Positions 24,855-33,656 are shown, numbered from the stretch's first letter. The stretch: DNA of 64,000 nucleotides from Geobacteraceae bacterium (GCA_009773645.1 WSYB01000021.1:128838-192837); one strand, 5' to 3'. Numbers and translations are program-made. Notes: generated from the sequence alone by a model not told the origin.

Positions 24855-25625
24855 TCACAGCCCGATGATATTGTACCCACTGTCCACGAAATGGATCTCC
24901 CCTGTCACACCTCTGGCCAACGAGCTGCTGAGATAGACGGCGGCGCCTGCCACGTCTTCCTGGGTGATATTGCGACGCAGGGGGGCCTTCTCCGCCACAT
25001 GCCCGGCGATCTGATTAAAACCGCCGACCCCGGCAGCGGCCAGCGTCTTCAACGGCCCGGCGGAAATGGCGTTGACCCGGGTGCCGGCCGGCCCTACCGC
25101 CTCGGCCAGGTAACGGACGCTCATCTCCAGAGCCGCCTTGGCCACCCCCATCACGTTGTAGCTGGGGAAAACCCTCTGTCCGCCGTAATAGGTCATCGCC
25201 AGCACGCTCCCCTCACGCCCCTCCATGAGGGGCGCCGCCTCTTTCACCAGACCGATCAGGGAATAGGAGCTGATATCCATGGCCATGGCAAACCCTTCCC
25301 TGGTGGTATTGAGAAATGAGCCTTTCAGTTCTTCCTTGTTGGCAAAGGCGATGGAGTGCACCAGGATGTCCATCCCGCCCCATGCCTTGTCAACCTCGTT
25401 GAAGACAGCCTTTATATCCGCGTCGCTCCTCACGTCACAGGGAAGCACCAGGTCGGCGCCGGCCTCTCCGGCCAGGGGAATCACCCGCTTTGCCACCGTT
25501 TCATTGGCATAGGTCAAGGCCAGCTCCGCACCTTCCCTTTTAAAAGCCTCGGCAATTGCCCAGGCAATGCTTTTTTCATTGGCCACTCCGAAAATTACCG
25601 CCTTTTTCCCTGCCAGTAAACCCAT
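24855..25625 (-). CDS. fabI: Enoyl-ACP reductase (NADH) FabI
   Basis: The 256-residue FabI performs the last reduction in each fatty-acid elongation cycle (trans-2-enoyl-ACP to acyl-ACP). It has the FabI-type cofactor loop KAVIFGVANEKSIAWAIA at residues 8-25. The catalytic Tyr and Lys are in the Tyr-(X)6-Lys spacing YNVMGVAK (with a second Tyr in MTYYGGQRV). SAGPLKTLAA is followed by the substrate loop. The start at 25625 has AAGGTG upstream; an in-frame ATG at 25694 is less likely. It is located directly before hflX. Confidence 0.93.
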   Translation of the reverse strand: MGLLAGKKAVIFGVANEKSIAWAIAEAFKREGAELALTYANETVAKRVIPLAGEAGADLVLPCDVRSDADIKAVFNEVDKAWGGMDILVHSIAFANKEELKGSFLNTTREGFAMAMDISSYSLIGLVKEAAPLMEGREGSVLAMTYYGGQRVFPSYNVMGVAKAALEMSVRYLAEAVGPAGTRVNAISAGPLKTLAAAGVGGFNQIAGHVAEKAPLRRNITQEDVAGAAVYLSSSLARGVTGEIHFVDSGYNIIGL

Positions 25626-25797
25626 CTCTACACCTTTCTCCTCAATACGAAGTCCTTTCCATGTGGAAACTTTTTGCGCGGGCACAACGCCCATACGTGC
25701 CCTATTTCAGACTCTTAACCGGGCAATAGTAATCGAAAAACCAATTTTTGGCAAGCAATATGGCCAATTTTGTGGTATGAAGTGCAGGGGAGCCTTT

Positions 25798-27411
25798 ATG
25801 GAGACAACCTTCGACAAAATACTGGAAGGCGCCGGGCGACTTGCCGGTCTGGCCGACGTGGACGAGGTGGTAAAAGACCTCTCCGGCCTGTTGAAAAAAA
25901 CGGTCAAGAGCCGCTGGGTGGTTGTTTACCTCTTTGACCGCGAGCGGCGCGACTTTGCCCCTGCCCGGAGCTACGGACTCCCGCCCCGCTATCGCAACCT
26001 GTTCCGGGATATGCCCCTCTCACCCGACAAGATACCCCTGATCAAGAGCATGCTGCGCAAGAAGCACCATCTGCTCATCACCGATACCGGCCGCTCGGAG
26101 ATGTTAACCCCGCTATTCCGCAAGCTCCTGCGGCGGCTCACACTGCTGGCGGTTCCCATGGTAGTCAGAAACCAGGTGATGGGGGCGGTCTTTGTCGCCC
26201 GCAGCAGCAATTATCCCCCCTTCAGCGCTGAAGAAATCGCCATCATCAGGGATCTGGTTTCCCACGCAGCCCTGGTGGTAAGCCACATGAGGCTTTTCGA
26301 CGAATCACTGGACATGGCCATCGACATGGCAAAGGGGATAGATATCATCCTCACCCTGGACGAGATAAACAAGGCGATCTCCTCCTCCTTGAGCCGGGAT
26401 AAGATCCTGGAGACCGCCATGCAGAACATCGAGCGCATCATCCAGTGTAAGCTGGTGGTAGTCCTGGAAGAGGAAAAAGGGGAACTGGTGGTAATGGCCT
26501 CCTTTGCCAACGGTCCCGCTATCCCGCCGGAACTTCTCCCGGGGACAAGGCCCGTCACAGGGCATTGTGCCGTATGGGAAGCCTTTTCCAAAGGAGAAAG
26601 CTGCTACATCCCGGCCCTGGAACAGATGAAGCGCCCCGGCCCCCTCGACAAGGCCCTGTCAAAGGCCGGCATCAAGTCACTGCTGGCGATCCCCCTCGTC
26701 AGCAAGGATAAGGTAAAGGGGGTGCTTATGCTCGGGGACACCGCCGCCGGACAGTTCGGCAAGGAAGAGGCCTTCACCATCGAGAAGATCGCATCCCAGA
26801 TGGCGGTGGCCCTGGAAAACGCCAAGCTCTACGAGGATATGCGGAGTCTCTTCATAAACACCGTGACGAGCCTGGCCAACGCCATCGACGCAAAGTCACC
26901 CTGGACCAAGGGGCACTCCGAACGGGTCATGCATATCGCCGCCAACATCGCCAGGGAAATGGGGCTTGCCGATCAGGTTGTGGAACGGGTGCGGCTCGGC
27001 GGGCTCTTGCATGACATCGGCAAGATCGGGATCATTGAGGCCTTGCTGGAAAAACCCGCGACCCTCTCCGAGGACGAATTCCCTCCCCTGCGGCTCCACC
27101 CCGCAAAGGGGGTCGCCATCCTCGCCCCCATTGAACAGTTGCAGGAAGTATTGCCGGCCATCCTCCACCACCATGAACGCTACGACGGCACCGGATATCC
27201 GGCGGGATTGAAGGGTGAAGATATCCCTCTGGAAGCCAGGATCGTCACGGTGGCGGACTCCTTTGACGCCATGGTATCGGAAAGGCCTTACAAAAAAGGG
27301 TTTTCCGTCGTCGATGCGCTGGCCGAACTGAAAAAACAAGCCGGGACGCAGTTCGACCCGCAGGTGGTGGAATGCTTCATCACATATGCGAAGAGGAATA
27401 TGCCGTTGTAA
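25798..27411 (+). CDS. GAF-GAF-HD-GYP phosphodiesterase
   Basis: The 537-residue protein starts at the ATG after AGGGGAG. Two GAF sensor domains lie at about residues 20-160 and 190-340. An HD-GYP domain occupies 350-530, with LLHDIGKIG (HD metal ligands), HHHERYDGTGYPAGL (the GYP motif) and VADSFDAMVSERPYKK. HD-GYP proteins hydrolyse cyclic di-GMP to pGpG or GMP. The full set of motif residues suggests an active enzyme. The GAF domains probably bind a small ligand that is not identifiable here. It is soluble, with no membrane segments. It is divergent from fabI with about 170 bp between. Confidence 0.9.
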   Translation: METTFDKILEGAGRLAGLADVDEVVKDLSGLLKKTVKSRWVVVYLFDRERRDFAPARSYGLPPRYRNLFRDMPLSPDKIPLIKSMLRKKHHLLITDTGRSEMLTPLFRKLLRRLTLLAVPMVVRNQVMGAVFVARSSNYPPFSAEEIAIIRDLVSHAALVVSHMRLFDESLDMAIDMAKGIDIILTLDEINKAISSSLSRDKILETAMQNIERIIQCKLVVVLEEEKGELVVMASFANGPAIPPELLPGTRPVTGHCAVWEAFSKGESCYIPALEQMKRPGPLDKALSKAGIKSLLAIPLVSKDKVKGVLMLGDTAAGQFGKEEAFTIEKIASQMAVALENAKLYEDMRSLFINTVTSLANAIDAKSPWTKGHSERVMHIAANIAREMGLADQVVERVRLGGLLHDIGKIGIIEALLEKPATLSEDEFPPLRLHPAKGVAILAPIEQLQEVLPAILHHHERYDGTGYPAGLKGEDIPLEARIVTVADSFDAMVSERPYKKGFSVVDALAELKKQAGTQFDPQVVECFITYAKRNMPL

Positions 27412-27416
27412 AGGCC

Positions 27417-27493
27417 GGGAACCGGGAAGCGGGAAGCGGGAAGCGGAAAGCGGAAAGCGGGAAGCGGGGATCGAACATAGAACGTAGAACTGT
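27417..27493. repeat. Period-7 array, GGGAAGC/GGAAAGC then GAACNTA, 11 units
   Basis: From GGGAACC (27417) to GAACTGT (27493) the sequence keeps a strict 7-bp period for eleven units. The unit drifts from GGGAAGC to GGAAAGC to GGGGATC to GAACATA/GAACGTA. It fills the gap between the HD-GYP and HMA-domain genes. Confidence 0.75.
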
Positions 27494-27508
27494 TTTTAAG
27501 GAGTTACC

Positions 27509-27817
27509 GTGCGCCGGGTTACGCATTTCATCATGGTCTTCGCCCTTGCATCTGTCCTGATGGCCCCGTTCGTTTCAGCCGGGGAGATCAAGCAGCAGAC
27601 AAAAGAGACCACGATAACGGTCCGCGGCATGGTCTGCTCCTCATGTGCAGACGTGGTTGAAAAGGCGTTGCGCAAGCTCGACGGCGTTGCGCAAGCGAAG
27701 GTGGAACTGAAGAACGACCGGGTCGGGGTGAGGTACGACGAAAAAAGGGTTACTCCCCGGCAGATGGTGGAAGCGATACGTCAATCGGGCTATGAGGCGC
27801 GCTGGCCTGGGAAATAG
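27509..27817 (+). CDS. Exported heavy-metal-associated (HMA) domain protein
   Basis: The 102-residue protein begins with GTG (AAGGAG upstream). A signal peptide of about 24 residues (to FVSAGE) is followed by one HMA domain with the metal-binding MVCSSCADVVEKAL motif (GMxCxxC). It is MerP-like: a periplasmic protein that binds Hg or another soft metal. No transporter or regulator of a mer-type operon is adjacent, so it is either a lone metallochaperone or part of a dispersed system. Its last 68 bp overlap a convergent small gene. Confidence 0.85.
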   Translation: MRRVTHFIMVFALASVLMAPFVSAGEIKQQTKETTITVRGMVCSSCADVVEKALRKLDGVAQAKVELKNDRVGVRYDEKRVTPRQMVEAIRQSGYEARWPGK

Positions 27818-28016
27818 GCTCCTCACGGGGAGCCGGTGCGCTCTTCAGACTCTCCTCCACGGCAGCCAATCGCCGGTCGATCTCCTCCAGGAGGAGGTAT
27901 GCCCTGTCCAGTTTCCCTTTCATGGCAAACACCACAAAGGGGAAAATAAGCCATACTACCGTGAGGAAGAATCCGAGGATGCTGAGCATCACCATGAAGC
28001 CGCCGACTATTTCCAT
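27750..28016 (-). CDS. Small membrane protein with coiled-coil tail
   Basis: The 88-residue protein has a GAGAGG ribosome site. One long hydrophobic helix (about residues 7-32, MLSILGFFLTVVWLIFPFVVF) is followed by an amphipathic helix (KLDRAYLLLEEIDRRLAAVEESL) and a Pro/Ser-rich tail. It is predicted to sit in the inner membrane with the coiled coil in the cytoplasm. I do not recognise a named family. It overlaps the end of the HMA gene by 68 bp in convergent orientation, so the two transcripts can form an antisense overlap. Confidence 0.65.
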   Translation of the reverse strand: MEIVGGFMVMLSILGFFLTVVWLIFPFVVFAMKGKLDRAYLLLEEIDRRLAAVEESLKSAPAPREEPISQASAPHSPIDVSLPPSAGE

Positions 28017-28276
28017 ATGAATACCTCTCCGCCCTTCTACCAGACAGGTGTATAACCCCCGTCACGGGAAAAGTCAATCGCAAGTTGCATGTACCTCGTT
28101 TACAGAAGCCCGGCAGGGTTGGGTGAATTTCGTTCCTCTCCGGCAAATGCGACCCGTGTGATACCGATGCGGAACACTACTGAAAATTTCGCCGCAAAAA
28201 TCCCTTGCCTTTTTCAACGCCTGTGCTAAGATGCCTAAAAATTAGGCAATATTCCCCCTCGCAGTTAAAGAATTCG

Positions 28277-29251
28277 ATGACAAAAAGTATCACCATCGGC
28301 CCGCTCCGGCTCCCCAACAACCTGATCCTCGCCCCCATGGCGGGACTCACCAATCTTCCCATGCGGTTTATGGCCAGGGAATGCGGAGCAGGCCTCTGTT
28401 TCACCGAGATGATCAGCGTGAACGGGCTGGTCCGGGAAGGGAAGAAGACCTTCGAGCTTCTGCGCAGTGCCCCCAAAGACCGGCCGTTGGGGATTCAGCT
28501 CTTCGGCGACGAGCCGGGGATCATGGCCGAGGGGGCACGGCTCGTTGCAGGGTACGGCGACCTGCTCGACATCAACATGGGGTGCCCGGTACGGAAGGTG
28601 GTTGACAGCGGAGCCGGAAGCGCACTGCTGCGGGAGCCGCACAAGGCAGCGGCGATCATCCGGGCGGTCCGAAGCGCCACCTCACTCCCCCTGACCATCA
28701 AGATCCGCACCGGCTGGAAGGCGGAAGAGCCGAGCTTTCTGGAAATCGCCCGGATTGCCGAGGAAGAGGGATGTGACGCCGTAACCCTCCACCCCAGGAG
28801 CCGCACGCAGATGTTCGAAGGGAAAGCGGACTGGTCGAAGATCAAAGCGTTGAAGGAATCCGTAAAGATTCCGGTGATCGGGAGCGGCGATATTTTTACG
28901 GCGCGTGACGTGGTGGCGATGCTGGAGGAGACCGGGTGCGACGGGGTGATGATTGCTCGCGGAGGGCTGGGGAATCCCTGGATATTCAGGGAGGCTTTGG
29001 AGATGATGACCGGCAGGGAGCCTGTCCCCTCCACCCCTCAAGAGCGGCTCACGATGGCTCTCCGCCACCTGCAACTCTTTACCGAACTCTCCGGTGAAAG
29101 GGTAGCACTGCGCGAGATGAGGAAACACCTGGCATGGTACGCCAAAGGGTTGCCCAATGCCGCCCAGTTCAGGGACATGATAAACAGGATAGAAGAGAAA
29201 GAAGAGCTGACCCATGCAATGGGGAATTTCTTCGACCGGAGAGCGGCATGA
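28277..29251 (+). CDS. dusB: tRNA-dihydrouridine synthase (DusB type)
   Basis: The 324-residue FMN enzyme reduces uridine to dihydrouridine in tRNA D-loops. It has LAPMAGLTNLPMRFMARE at the N-terminus and the active-site cysteine in NMGCPVRKVVDSGAGSAL. LTIKIRTGW, TLHPRSRTQMFEGKADW and SGDIFTARD (phosphate binding) follow. The family is clear, and the DusB subtype is the commonest with this motif set. The start at 28277 fits the family N-terminus (MTKSITIGPLRLPN); no strong ribosome site is visible. It overlaps the sensor kinase start by 4 bp (ATGA), so the two are cotranscribed. Confidence 0.9.
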   Translation: MTKSITIGPLRLPNNLILAPMAGLTNLPMRFMARECGAGLCFTEMISVNGLVREGKKTFELLRSAPKDRPLGIQLFGDEPGIMAEGARLVAGYGDLLDINMGCPVRKVVDSGAGSALLREPHKAAAIIRAVRSATSLPLTIKIRTGWKAEEPSFLEIARIAEEEGCDAVTLHPRSRTQMFEGKADWSKIKALKESVKIPVIGSGDIFTARDVVAMLEETGCDGVMIARGGLGNPWIFREALEMMTGREPVPSTPQERLTMALRHLQLFTELSGERVALREMRKHLAWYAKGLPNAAQFRDMINRIEEKEELTHAMGNFFDRRAA

Positions 29252-30342
29252 ACGGCGGGGAAAACCACCTGAAAGAATACTACGCCAACGTCATCGACAG
29301 TGTTGGTGACGGGGTCATAGTTCTGGACAAACAGGGAATGGTTACCCTCATAAATCCAGCGGCGGAGGAAATAACGGGTGTTTCCAGGCGGCACGCCCAG
29401 AGCGCTCCATTCAGCGACATCTTCAAGGGAGAAGCCATCCTGCTGGAAATGGTCAGCAAAACCGCCGCAACGGGAATGACCATATCGGACTACGAAAACA
29501 TCGTGCTTAAAAAAACCGGGCACCTGACGCCCGTGAGCGCCACCGCGTCCCCCCTTCTCCTTGCCAGCGGTGAAATCATCGGCACCATTCTGGTCCTGCG
29601 CGACCTCACCAACGTGAGAGAGCTGGAAGAGACGGTTCGTCAGGCGGACCGGCTTTCCACTGTGGGGACACTGGCGGCCGGACTGGCCCATGAGATCAAA
29701 AACCCGCTCGGCGGGATCAAAGGTGCCGCCCAGCTTCTGGAACGGGAAATCCGGGAAGATAGCGAGCTGCGGGACTATACGAGAGTGGTGCTCAAGGAGG
29801 TCGAGAGGGTCAACAAGATCGTGGATGAGCTTCTGGACCTTGCCTCACCGCGGAAACTGGCATTGGCCCCGGTCAATCTCCATAAAATCCTGGGAGACAT
29901 CATCATCCTGCAAAAGGGGGTGTTTGCGGATAAAAGGATAACCTTCCAGCAGAAGTTCGATCCGAGCATCCCCCCCATTCTGGCGGACGAAGCGCTCATG
30001 ACCCAGCTTTTTCTCAACCTGATCAAGAATGCGGTGGAAGCGGTAGGTGAAACCGGCCAGATAAAGGTCGTAAGCAGGGTGTGGTCTGACTACAGCATGA
30101 CGCAGAAAGGTGAACGACGTTCCCGCATGGTCGCCATCGAGGTGAGCGACGACGGCCCGGGGATCAAAAAGGAGGAGCTGGAACAGCTCTTCACCCCCTT
30201 TTTTACCACCAAGGCCAAGGGAACGGGGCTCGGCCTCGCTATCTGCCAGAAGATCGTCACCGAGCACCGGGGAATGATCAAGGTCGATTCCGATCCGGGA
30301 AAGGGAACGACGTTCACGGTAATGCTGCCGCTCATACAATAA
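29248..30342 (+). CDS. PAS-domain sensor histidine kinase, NtrB-like
   Basis: The 364-residue soluble kinase has a PAS domain (about residues 8-110; SVGDGVIVLDKQGMVTLINPAAEEI). A HisKA domain follows, with the phosphorylated His in GLAHEIKNPLGG. The ATPase domain has N-box NLIKNAVEAV, G1 DDGPGIKKEE, F-box LFTPFFTTK and G2 GTGLGL. It has no membrane segments and resembles NtrB in layout and length. The start overlaps the dusB stop. Together with the NtrC-type regulator 97 bp downstream it forms a two-component pair acting on sigma-54 promoters; the stimulus is unknown. Confidence 0.9.
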   Translation: MNGGENHLKEYYANVIDSVGDGVIVLDKQGMVTLINPAAEEITGVSRRHAQSAPFSDIFKGEAILLEMVSKTAATGMTISDYENIVLKKTGHLTPVSATASPLLLASGEIIGTILVLRDLTNVRELEETVRQADRLSTVGTLAAGLAHEIKNPLGGIKGAAQLLEREIREDSELRDYTRVVLKEVERVNKIVDELLDLASPRKLALAPVNLHKILGDIIILQKGVFADKRITFQQKFDPSIPPILADEALMTQLFLNLIKNAVEAVGETGQIKVVSRVWSDYSMTQKGERRSRMVAIEVSDDGPGIKKEELEQLFTPFFTTKAKGTGLGLAICQKIVTEHRGMIKVDSDPGKGTTFTVMLPLIQ

Positions 30343-30347
30343 AATCC

Positions 30348-30427
30348 GTTCTACGTTCTAAGTTCTACGTTCCAAGTTGAAAAACCTGGAGCCTTTAACG
30401 TAGAACGTAGAACTTAGAACTTAGAAC
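30348..30427. repeat. Two opposed period-7 arrays (GTTCTAN x5, AACGTAG/AACTTAG x4)
   Basis: Units GTTCTAC, GTTCTAA, GTTCTAC, GTTCCAA and GTTGAAA (30348-30382) are followed by an inverted set AACGTAG, AACGTAG, AACTTAG and AACTTAG (30397-30424). A transcript through the kinase-regulator junction could fold them into a long imperfect hairpin. Confidence 0.75.
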
Positions 30428-30438
30428 CGGGGTTAATA

Positions 30439-31881
30439 ATGCCATTAAACAGAATTCTTGTCGCTGACGACGAAGAGAGCATGCGATGGGTCCTTTCCAA
30501 GGCCCTGAAGAAGAAAGGTTTTTCCGTTGATCTGGCAAGAGACGGCGATGAGGCTCTACGGCTCATACAGTCGAGCAGCTACGACATGGCCATCCTGGAC
30601 ATAAAGATGCCGGGGCTTTCCGGCCTGGAGCTCCTGGACCGTGTGCGGGAGCTGAAGAGCGACCTCCTGGTGGTGATCATGACGGCGGAGGCCTCCATGA
30701 AAAACGCCGTGGAGGCCATGAAGCGTGGCGCCTATGACTACATCACCAAGCCGTTCGACCTTGATGTCATTGACGCCATTATCGAAAAAGTCAACAGGGC
30801 CAGGGAAATAACCTCCCAGGTAAGCCTTCTCAAAGAGGAGCTGAAGGACCGCTACCAGCTGGAAAAGACCATCATCGGCAACTCCCCGGCCATGCGCGAG
30901 ATTTACAAGACCATCGGCAAAGTGGCGCCCAGCGACGTGACCGTGCTGATCCAGGGGGAATCGGGCACCGGCAAGGAACTGATCGCAAGGGCGATCCACT
31001 TCAACTCCAAGCGGCTGGGAAAACCTTTCATCGCCCTCAACTGCGCCGCCATCCCCAAGGAGCTCCTGGAAAGCGAGCTGTTCGGGTTTGAGAAGGGGGC
31101 CTTTACCGGCGCGGTTGAGCGTAAACTGGGGAAATTTGAACAGGCCAACGGCGGCACCATCTTCCTGGACGAAATCGGCGACATGCCCCTCGACCTCCAG
31201 GCCAAGATTCTGCGGGTCCTGCAGGAAAAAGAGGTGACCAGGACCGGCGGCAACCAGAGCATTGTCGTGGATGTCCGCATCGTGGCGGCAACAAATCAGG
31301 ACCTTGAAGAGAAGGTCCGCCAGAAGGCTTTCCGTGAAGACCTGTTCTATCGGCTTAACGTGGTTCCCATTCAGCTTGTGACGCTCAGGGACAGGAAAGA
31401 AGATATCCCCCTGCTGGTGGATTATTTCCTCGGCAAGATCTGCGCGGAGCTGGAGATCCCCCCCAAGCGGTGCGCCCCTGACGCCCTGAATCTCCTTTCC
31501 AGTTACAGCTGGCCCGGTAATGTGCGCGAACTGGAAAACACCCTCAAGCGGGCGGTCATCCTCTCCTCCGATCCGCTTCTGACCACCGTGGACTTTCCCG
31601 GCCTCCGTCTCCAGAAAGGAGGGGAGCGCGCGGTGAATGAGGAGCTCTCCCTGGAAGGGATAGTGGACATGAAGCTCAGGGTAAGCTTCTCCAATATGGA
31701 CAAGATGGAGAGCGGCGACGTTTACGGCATGGTGCTGGAACAGGTGGAGCGGCCGCTGATCCGCTTCGTCCTGGAGAAGACAAGGGGAAACCAGGTGCGG
31801 GCGGCGGACATCCTCGGCATAAACAGGAATACCCTGAGGAAAAAGATACAGGAACTGGGAATTGAAGTGAAGCGGGACTAA
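30439..31881 (+). CDS. Sigma-54-dependent response regulator, NtrC family
   Basis: The 480-residue protein has a receiver domain (about 1-120; phospho-Asp in AILDIKMPG and Lys in ITKPFD). An AAA+ domain (about 145-380) has Walker A GESGTGKE, the sigma-54 contact loop GAFTGA and Walker B TIFLDEIGDMP. At the C-terminus is a Fis-type helix-turn-helix (RAADILGINRNTLRKKIQEL). It activates transcription at -24/-12 promoters when phosphorylated, most likely by the kinase encoded immediately upstream. Targets cannot be told from this window, though one sigma-54 promoter is present at 52759-52775. Confidence 0.93.
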   Translation: MPLNRILVADDEESMRWVLSKALKKKGFSVDLARDGDEALRLIQSSSYDMAILDIKMPGLSGLELLDRVRELKSDLLVVIMTAEASMKNAVEAMKRGAYDYITKPFDLDVIDAIIEKVNRAREITSQVSLLKEELKDRYQLEKTIIGNSPAMREIYKTIGKVAPSDVTVLIQGESGTGKELIARAIHFNSKRLGKPFIALNCAAIPKELLESELFGFEKGAFTGAVERKLGKFEQANGGTIFLDEIGDMPLDLQAKILRVLQEKEVTRTGGNQSIVVDVRIVAATNQDLEEKVRQKAFREDLFYRLNVVPIQLVTLRDRKEDIPLLVDYFLGKICAELEIPPKRCAPDALNLLSSYSWPGNVRELENTLKRAVILSSDPLLTTVDFPGLRLQKGGERAVNEELSLEGIVDMKLRVSFSNMDKMESGDVYGMVLEQVERPLIRFVLEKTRGNQVRAADILGINRNTLRKKIQELGIEVKRD

Positions 31882-31887
31882 GGACTC

Positions 31888-31922
31888 GGGAAGCGGGAAG
31901 CGGGAACCGGGAACCGGCAAGC
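31888..31922. repeat. Period-7 array, GGGAAGC/GGGAACC x5
   Basis: GGGAAGC twice, GGGAACC twice and GGCAAGC lie between the response regulator and the hydrolase gene. The unit is the same as in the array at 27417-27493. Confidence 0.75.
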
Positions 31923-31956
31923 GGCTACACTCAACCACTCAACAAGGAGTTAAACG

Positions 31957-32520
31957 ATGGGAGTCATGGATAAGTTCTTTCTGGCAAAAGACAATGCGGT
32001 GCTGCTGGTGATCGACGTGCAGGAAAAGCTCTGTAAGGCCATGGACGAAAAGGTGCTTGAGAAGCTGACCGGCAATATCTCCATCCTTCAGGAAGCGGCG
32101 CGCGAGATGGGGATTCCGGTCCTCGCCACCGAACAGTATGTGAAGGGGCTGGGGGAGACCCTGCCGGTTTTGAAGGAAAAGCTCACCGGCCCTGCCCTGG
32201 AAAAGATGACCTTCAGCTGCTGCGGGGAGAACGCCTTCCCTATGAAATTACGGGAGCAGAAGCGAAAACAGGTCATCGTCACCGGCATGGAAACCCATGT
32301 CTGTGTGCTCCAGACGGTTCTGGAGCTCCTGGAGGCCGGCTACAACGTCCACTTGGTGAGGGACGCCGTCATGAGCAGGAGGAAGGAGAACTGGCAGATG
32401 GGGCTGAACACCGCCGCCGCTGCCGGGGCGGTCATTACCTCCACGGAGGCGGCCCTGTTCCAGCTCCTACGGGTGGCCGGCACCGAGGAGTTCAAGAAGC
32501 TGTCGAAGCTGGTGCGGTGA
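31957..32520 (+). CDS. Isochorismatase-family cysteine hydrolase
   Basis: The 187-residue protein has the family triad visible: Asp20 (LLVIDVQEK), Lys83 (LEKMTFSC) and nucleophile Cys116 (METHVCVL). The cis-peptide region VTGMETHV is typical. Members hydrolyse isochorismate, nicotinamide or related amides; the substrate of this one is not determined by the motifs. It is preceded by AAGGAG and followed by a strong terminator, so it may be the last gene of the dusB-kinase-regulator run or separately transcribed after the heptamer array. Confidence 0.85.
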   Translation: MGVMDKFFLAKDNAVLLVIDVQEKLCKAMDEKVLEKLTGNISILQEAAREMGIPVLATEQYVKGLGETLPVLKEKLTGPALEKMTFSCCGENAFPMKLREQKRKQVIVTGMETHVCVLQTVLELLEAGYNVHLVRDAVMSRRKENWQMGLNTAAAAGAVITSTEAALFQLLRVAGTEEFKKLSKLVR

Positions 32521-32544
32521 CGGAGCTGTTTCCCGTCGAACGGC

Positions 32545-32578
32545 AAAGCCCCGCGGTGATTCCCTGCGGGGCTTTTTT
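32545..32578 (+). terminator. Rho-independent terminator after the isochorismatase-family gene
   Basis: AAAGCCCCGC and GCGGGGCTTT pair across GGTGATTCCCT, followed by a T-run. Confidence 0.85.
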
Positions 32579-33189
32579 GTGGGACGGGATCAGGTATATG
32601 CAATACTCTGAAATACCGGAGATTTCCTACCTGGTTTTTGAACGACGGGAAACTATCACGGCCCAGCTTGAGGGCCACTTGGCTTTGTCAGGCTCCAGAG
32701 CCCTTGCCTCTTCTTCCGTTAAAATTATCCCCTTGTACTGTTTTCTTCTCATACCATGCCCTCCCCTCTTACCGACAATCCGAAAGCATAATCTCCCTAT
32801 CTCTTTCGTCTCTTTTTTTGAAATCTTTAATACTTATCTTTGATGCTCTCGCAAATTCTCATAAATAGTCCCCTCCCCCCTGGCGGGGGAGGGTCAGGGT
32901 GGGGGGGGAATTGCCACTATTTCAGCAGGTTGCAGCTTCACCCACCCCCTGCCCCCCTCCCGTCGAGTGAGGGGGAAAAGGCTTTTTGCGAATGCATCAT
33001 CTTTCATTTCACTGGTCAAGTGAGAACTGAGTTAATACTAACTTATGCCGCCAAAATTTCCAGAGGGCGGCTTCCATTAATGAGAAAACTGGTCTTTATT
33101 TTGCATAATTCATATTCATTACTGCCATACCTGCCTGACTGAGACGCGTCACGATGGCGGCGATATTCATATGATTGAGCGAAACAACC
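32579..33189. other. Gene-poor region with no supported coding sequence
   Basis: About 610 bp with no frame carrying coding character and a ribosome site. It contains the GC-rich palindromic repeat at 32868-32985. The frames crossing it have atypical composition. I see no RNA gene here. Confidence 0.45.
32868..32985. repeat. GC-rich CCCTCCCCCCTGGCGGGGGAGGG-type repeat
   Basis: CCCCTCCCCCCTGGCGGGGG and the following GGTCAGGGTGGGGGGG-AATTGCCAC... recur at 57263-57336, including the trailing TTGCCAC...AGGTTGCAGC block. A shorter relative lies at 40606-40695. The right half here (CACCCACCCCCTGCCCCCCTCCC) is the inverted counterpart. Confidence 0.6.
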
Positions 33190-33420
33190 ATGCAATTCTA
33201 CGAATACAAGGGCTTCACGATTTATCCAACGCCACGGCTCTCGATCGAGTCGGACACCTGGATGATTAATCTGACGATCAGGCGTGGCACAAAGGTAAAG
33301 GTATTCAGTGCGCCCAACTGCTTCAAAACCAAGGGCGAAGCCACCTTCCACTGTATCAGTTTTGGCAAAAAGATAATCGATGCGGAAATTTACGGATACA
33401 CGACAAACGATATTCTTTGA
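33190..33420 (+). CDS. Small conserved hypothetical protein
   Basis: The 76-residue protein is MQFYEYKGFTIYPTPRLSI, then WMINLTIRRGTK, FSAPNCFKTKGEA and HCISFGKKIIDAEI. The YKGFTIYP start and the HCI-x-FGK-x-IID ending look like those of a small conserved protein family of unknown role, which favours a real gene over chance. The fold is probably alpha+beta with two strands, a loop and a C-terminal helix. The ribosome site is weak. There is no operon context. Confidence 0.6.
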   Translation: MQFYEYKGFTIYPTPRLSIESDTWMINLTIRRGTKVKVFSAPNCFKTKGEATFHCISFGKKIIDAEIYGYTTNDIL

Positions 33421-33570
33421 TTGCCGGTGATACGAGGCGAATAGGGATGGCGATCAAGTGATTTCACCGTATCTCTGGTTTTTAGGCGTTTTCCCCGTAT
33501 TTTAGTGCCCATAATGTTAAGCAGGCCTTATTATTATGCTTTTAAACAGAATAAACATAACTCAAGGGGG

Positions 33571-33595
33571 ATTAGTTTCCGGATGGAAACTGATC
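33571..33595. repeat. Solo palindrome TTAGTTTCCGGATGGAAACTGA
   Basis: AGTTTCC and GGAAACT arms around GGAT make an isolated copy of the outer arms of the 20411-20608 element. Confidence 0.6.
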
Positions 33596-33656
33596 TAATA
33601 CACTCCTTGACGTGGAGAAGACGGTCGTGGTGGTGATTTAGAGGGGAGGGGGAATT

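Noticed and set aside
27417-27493. A CRISPR-like array
   Set aside because: Units are 7 bp with no spacers and no cas genes; it is a short tandem repeat.
30556-31938. A 460-codon minus-strand frame opposite the NtrC-type regulator
   Set aside because: Shadow of the regulator gene; high-GC codon bias leaves the antisense frame open.
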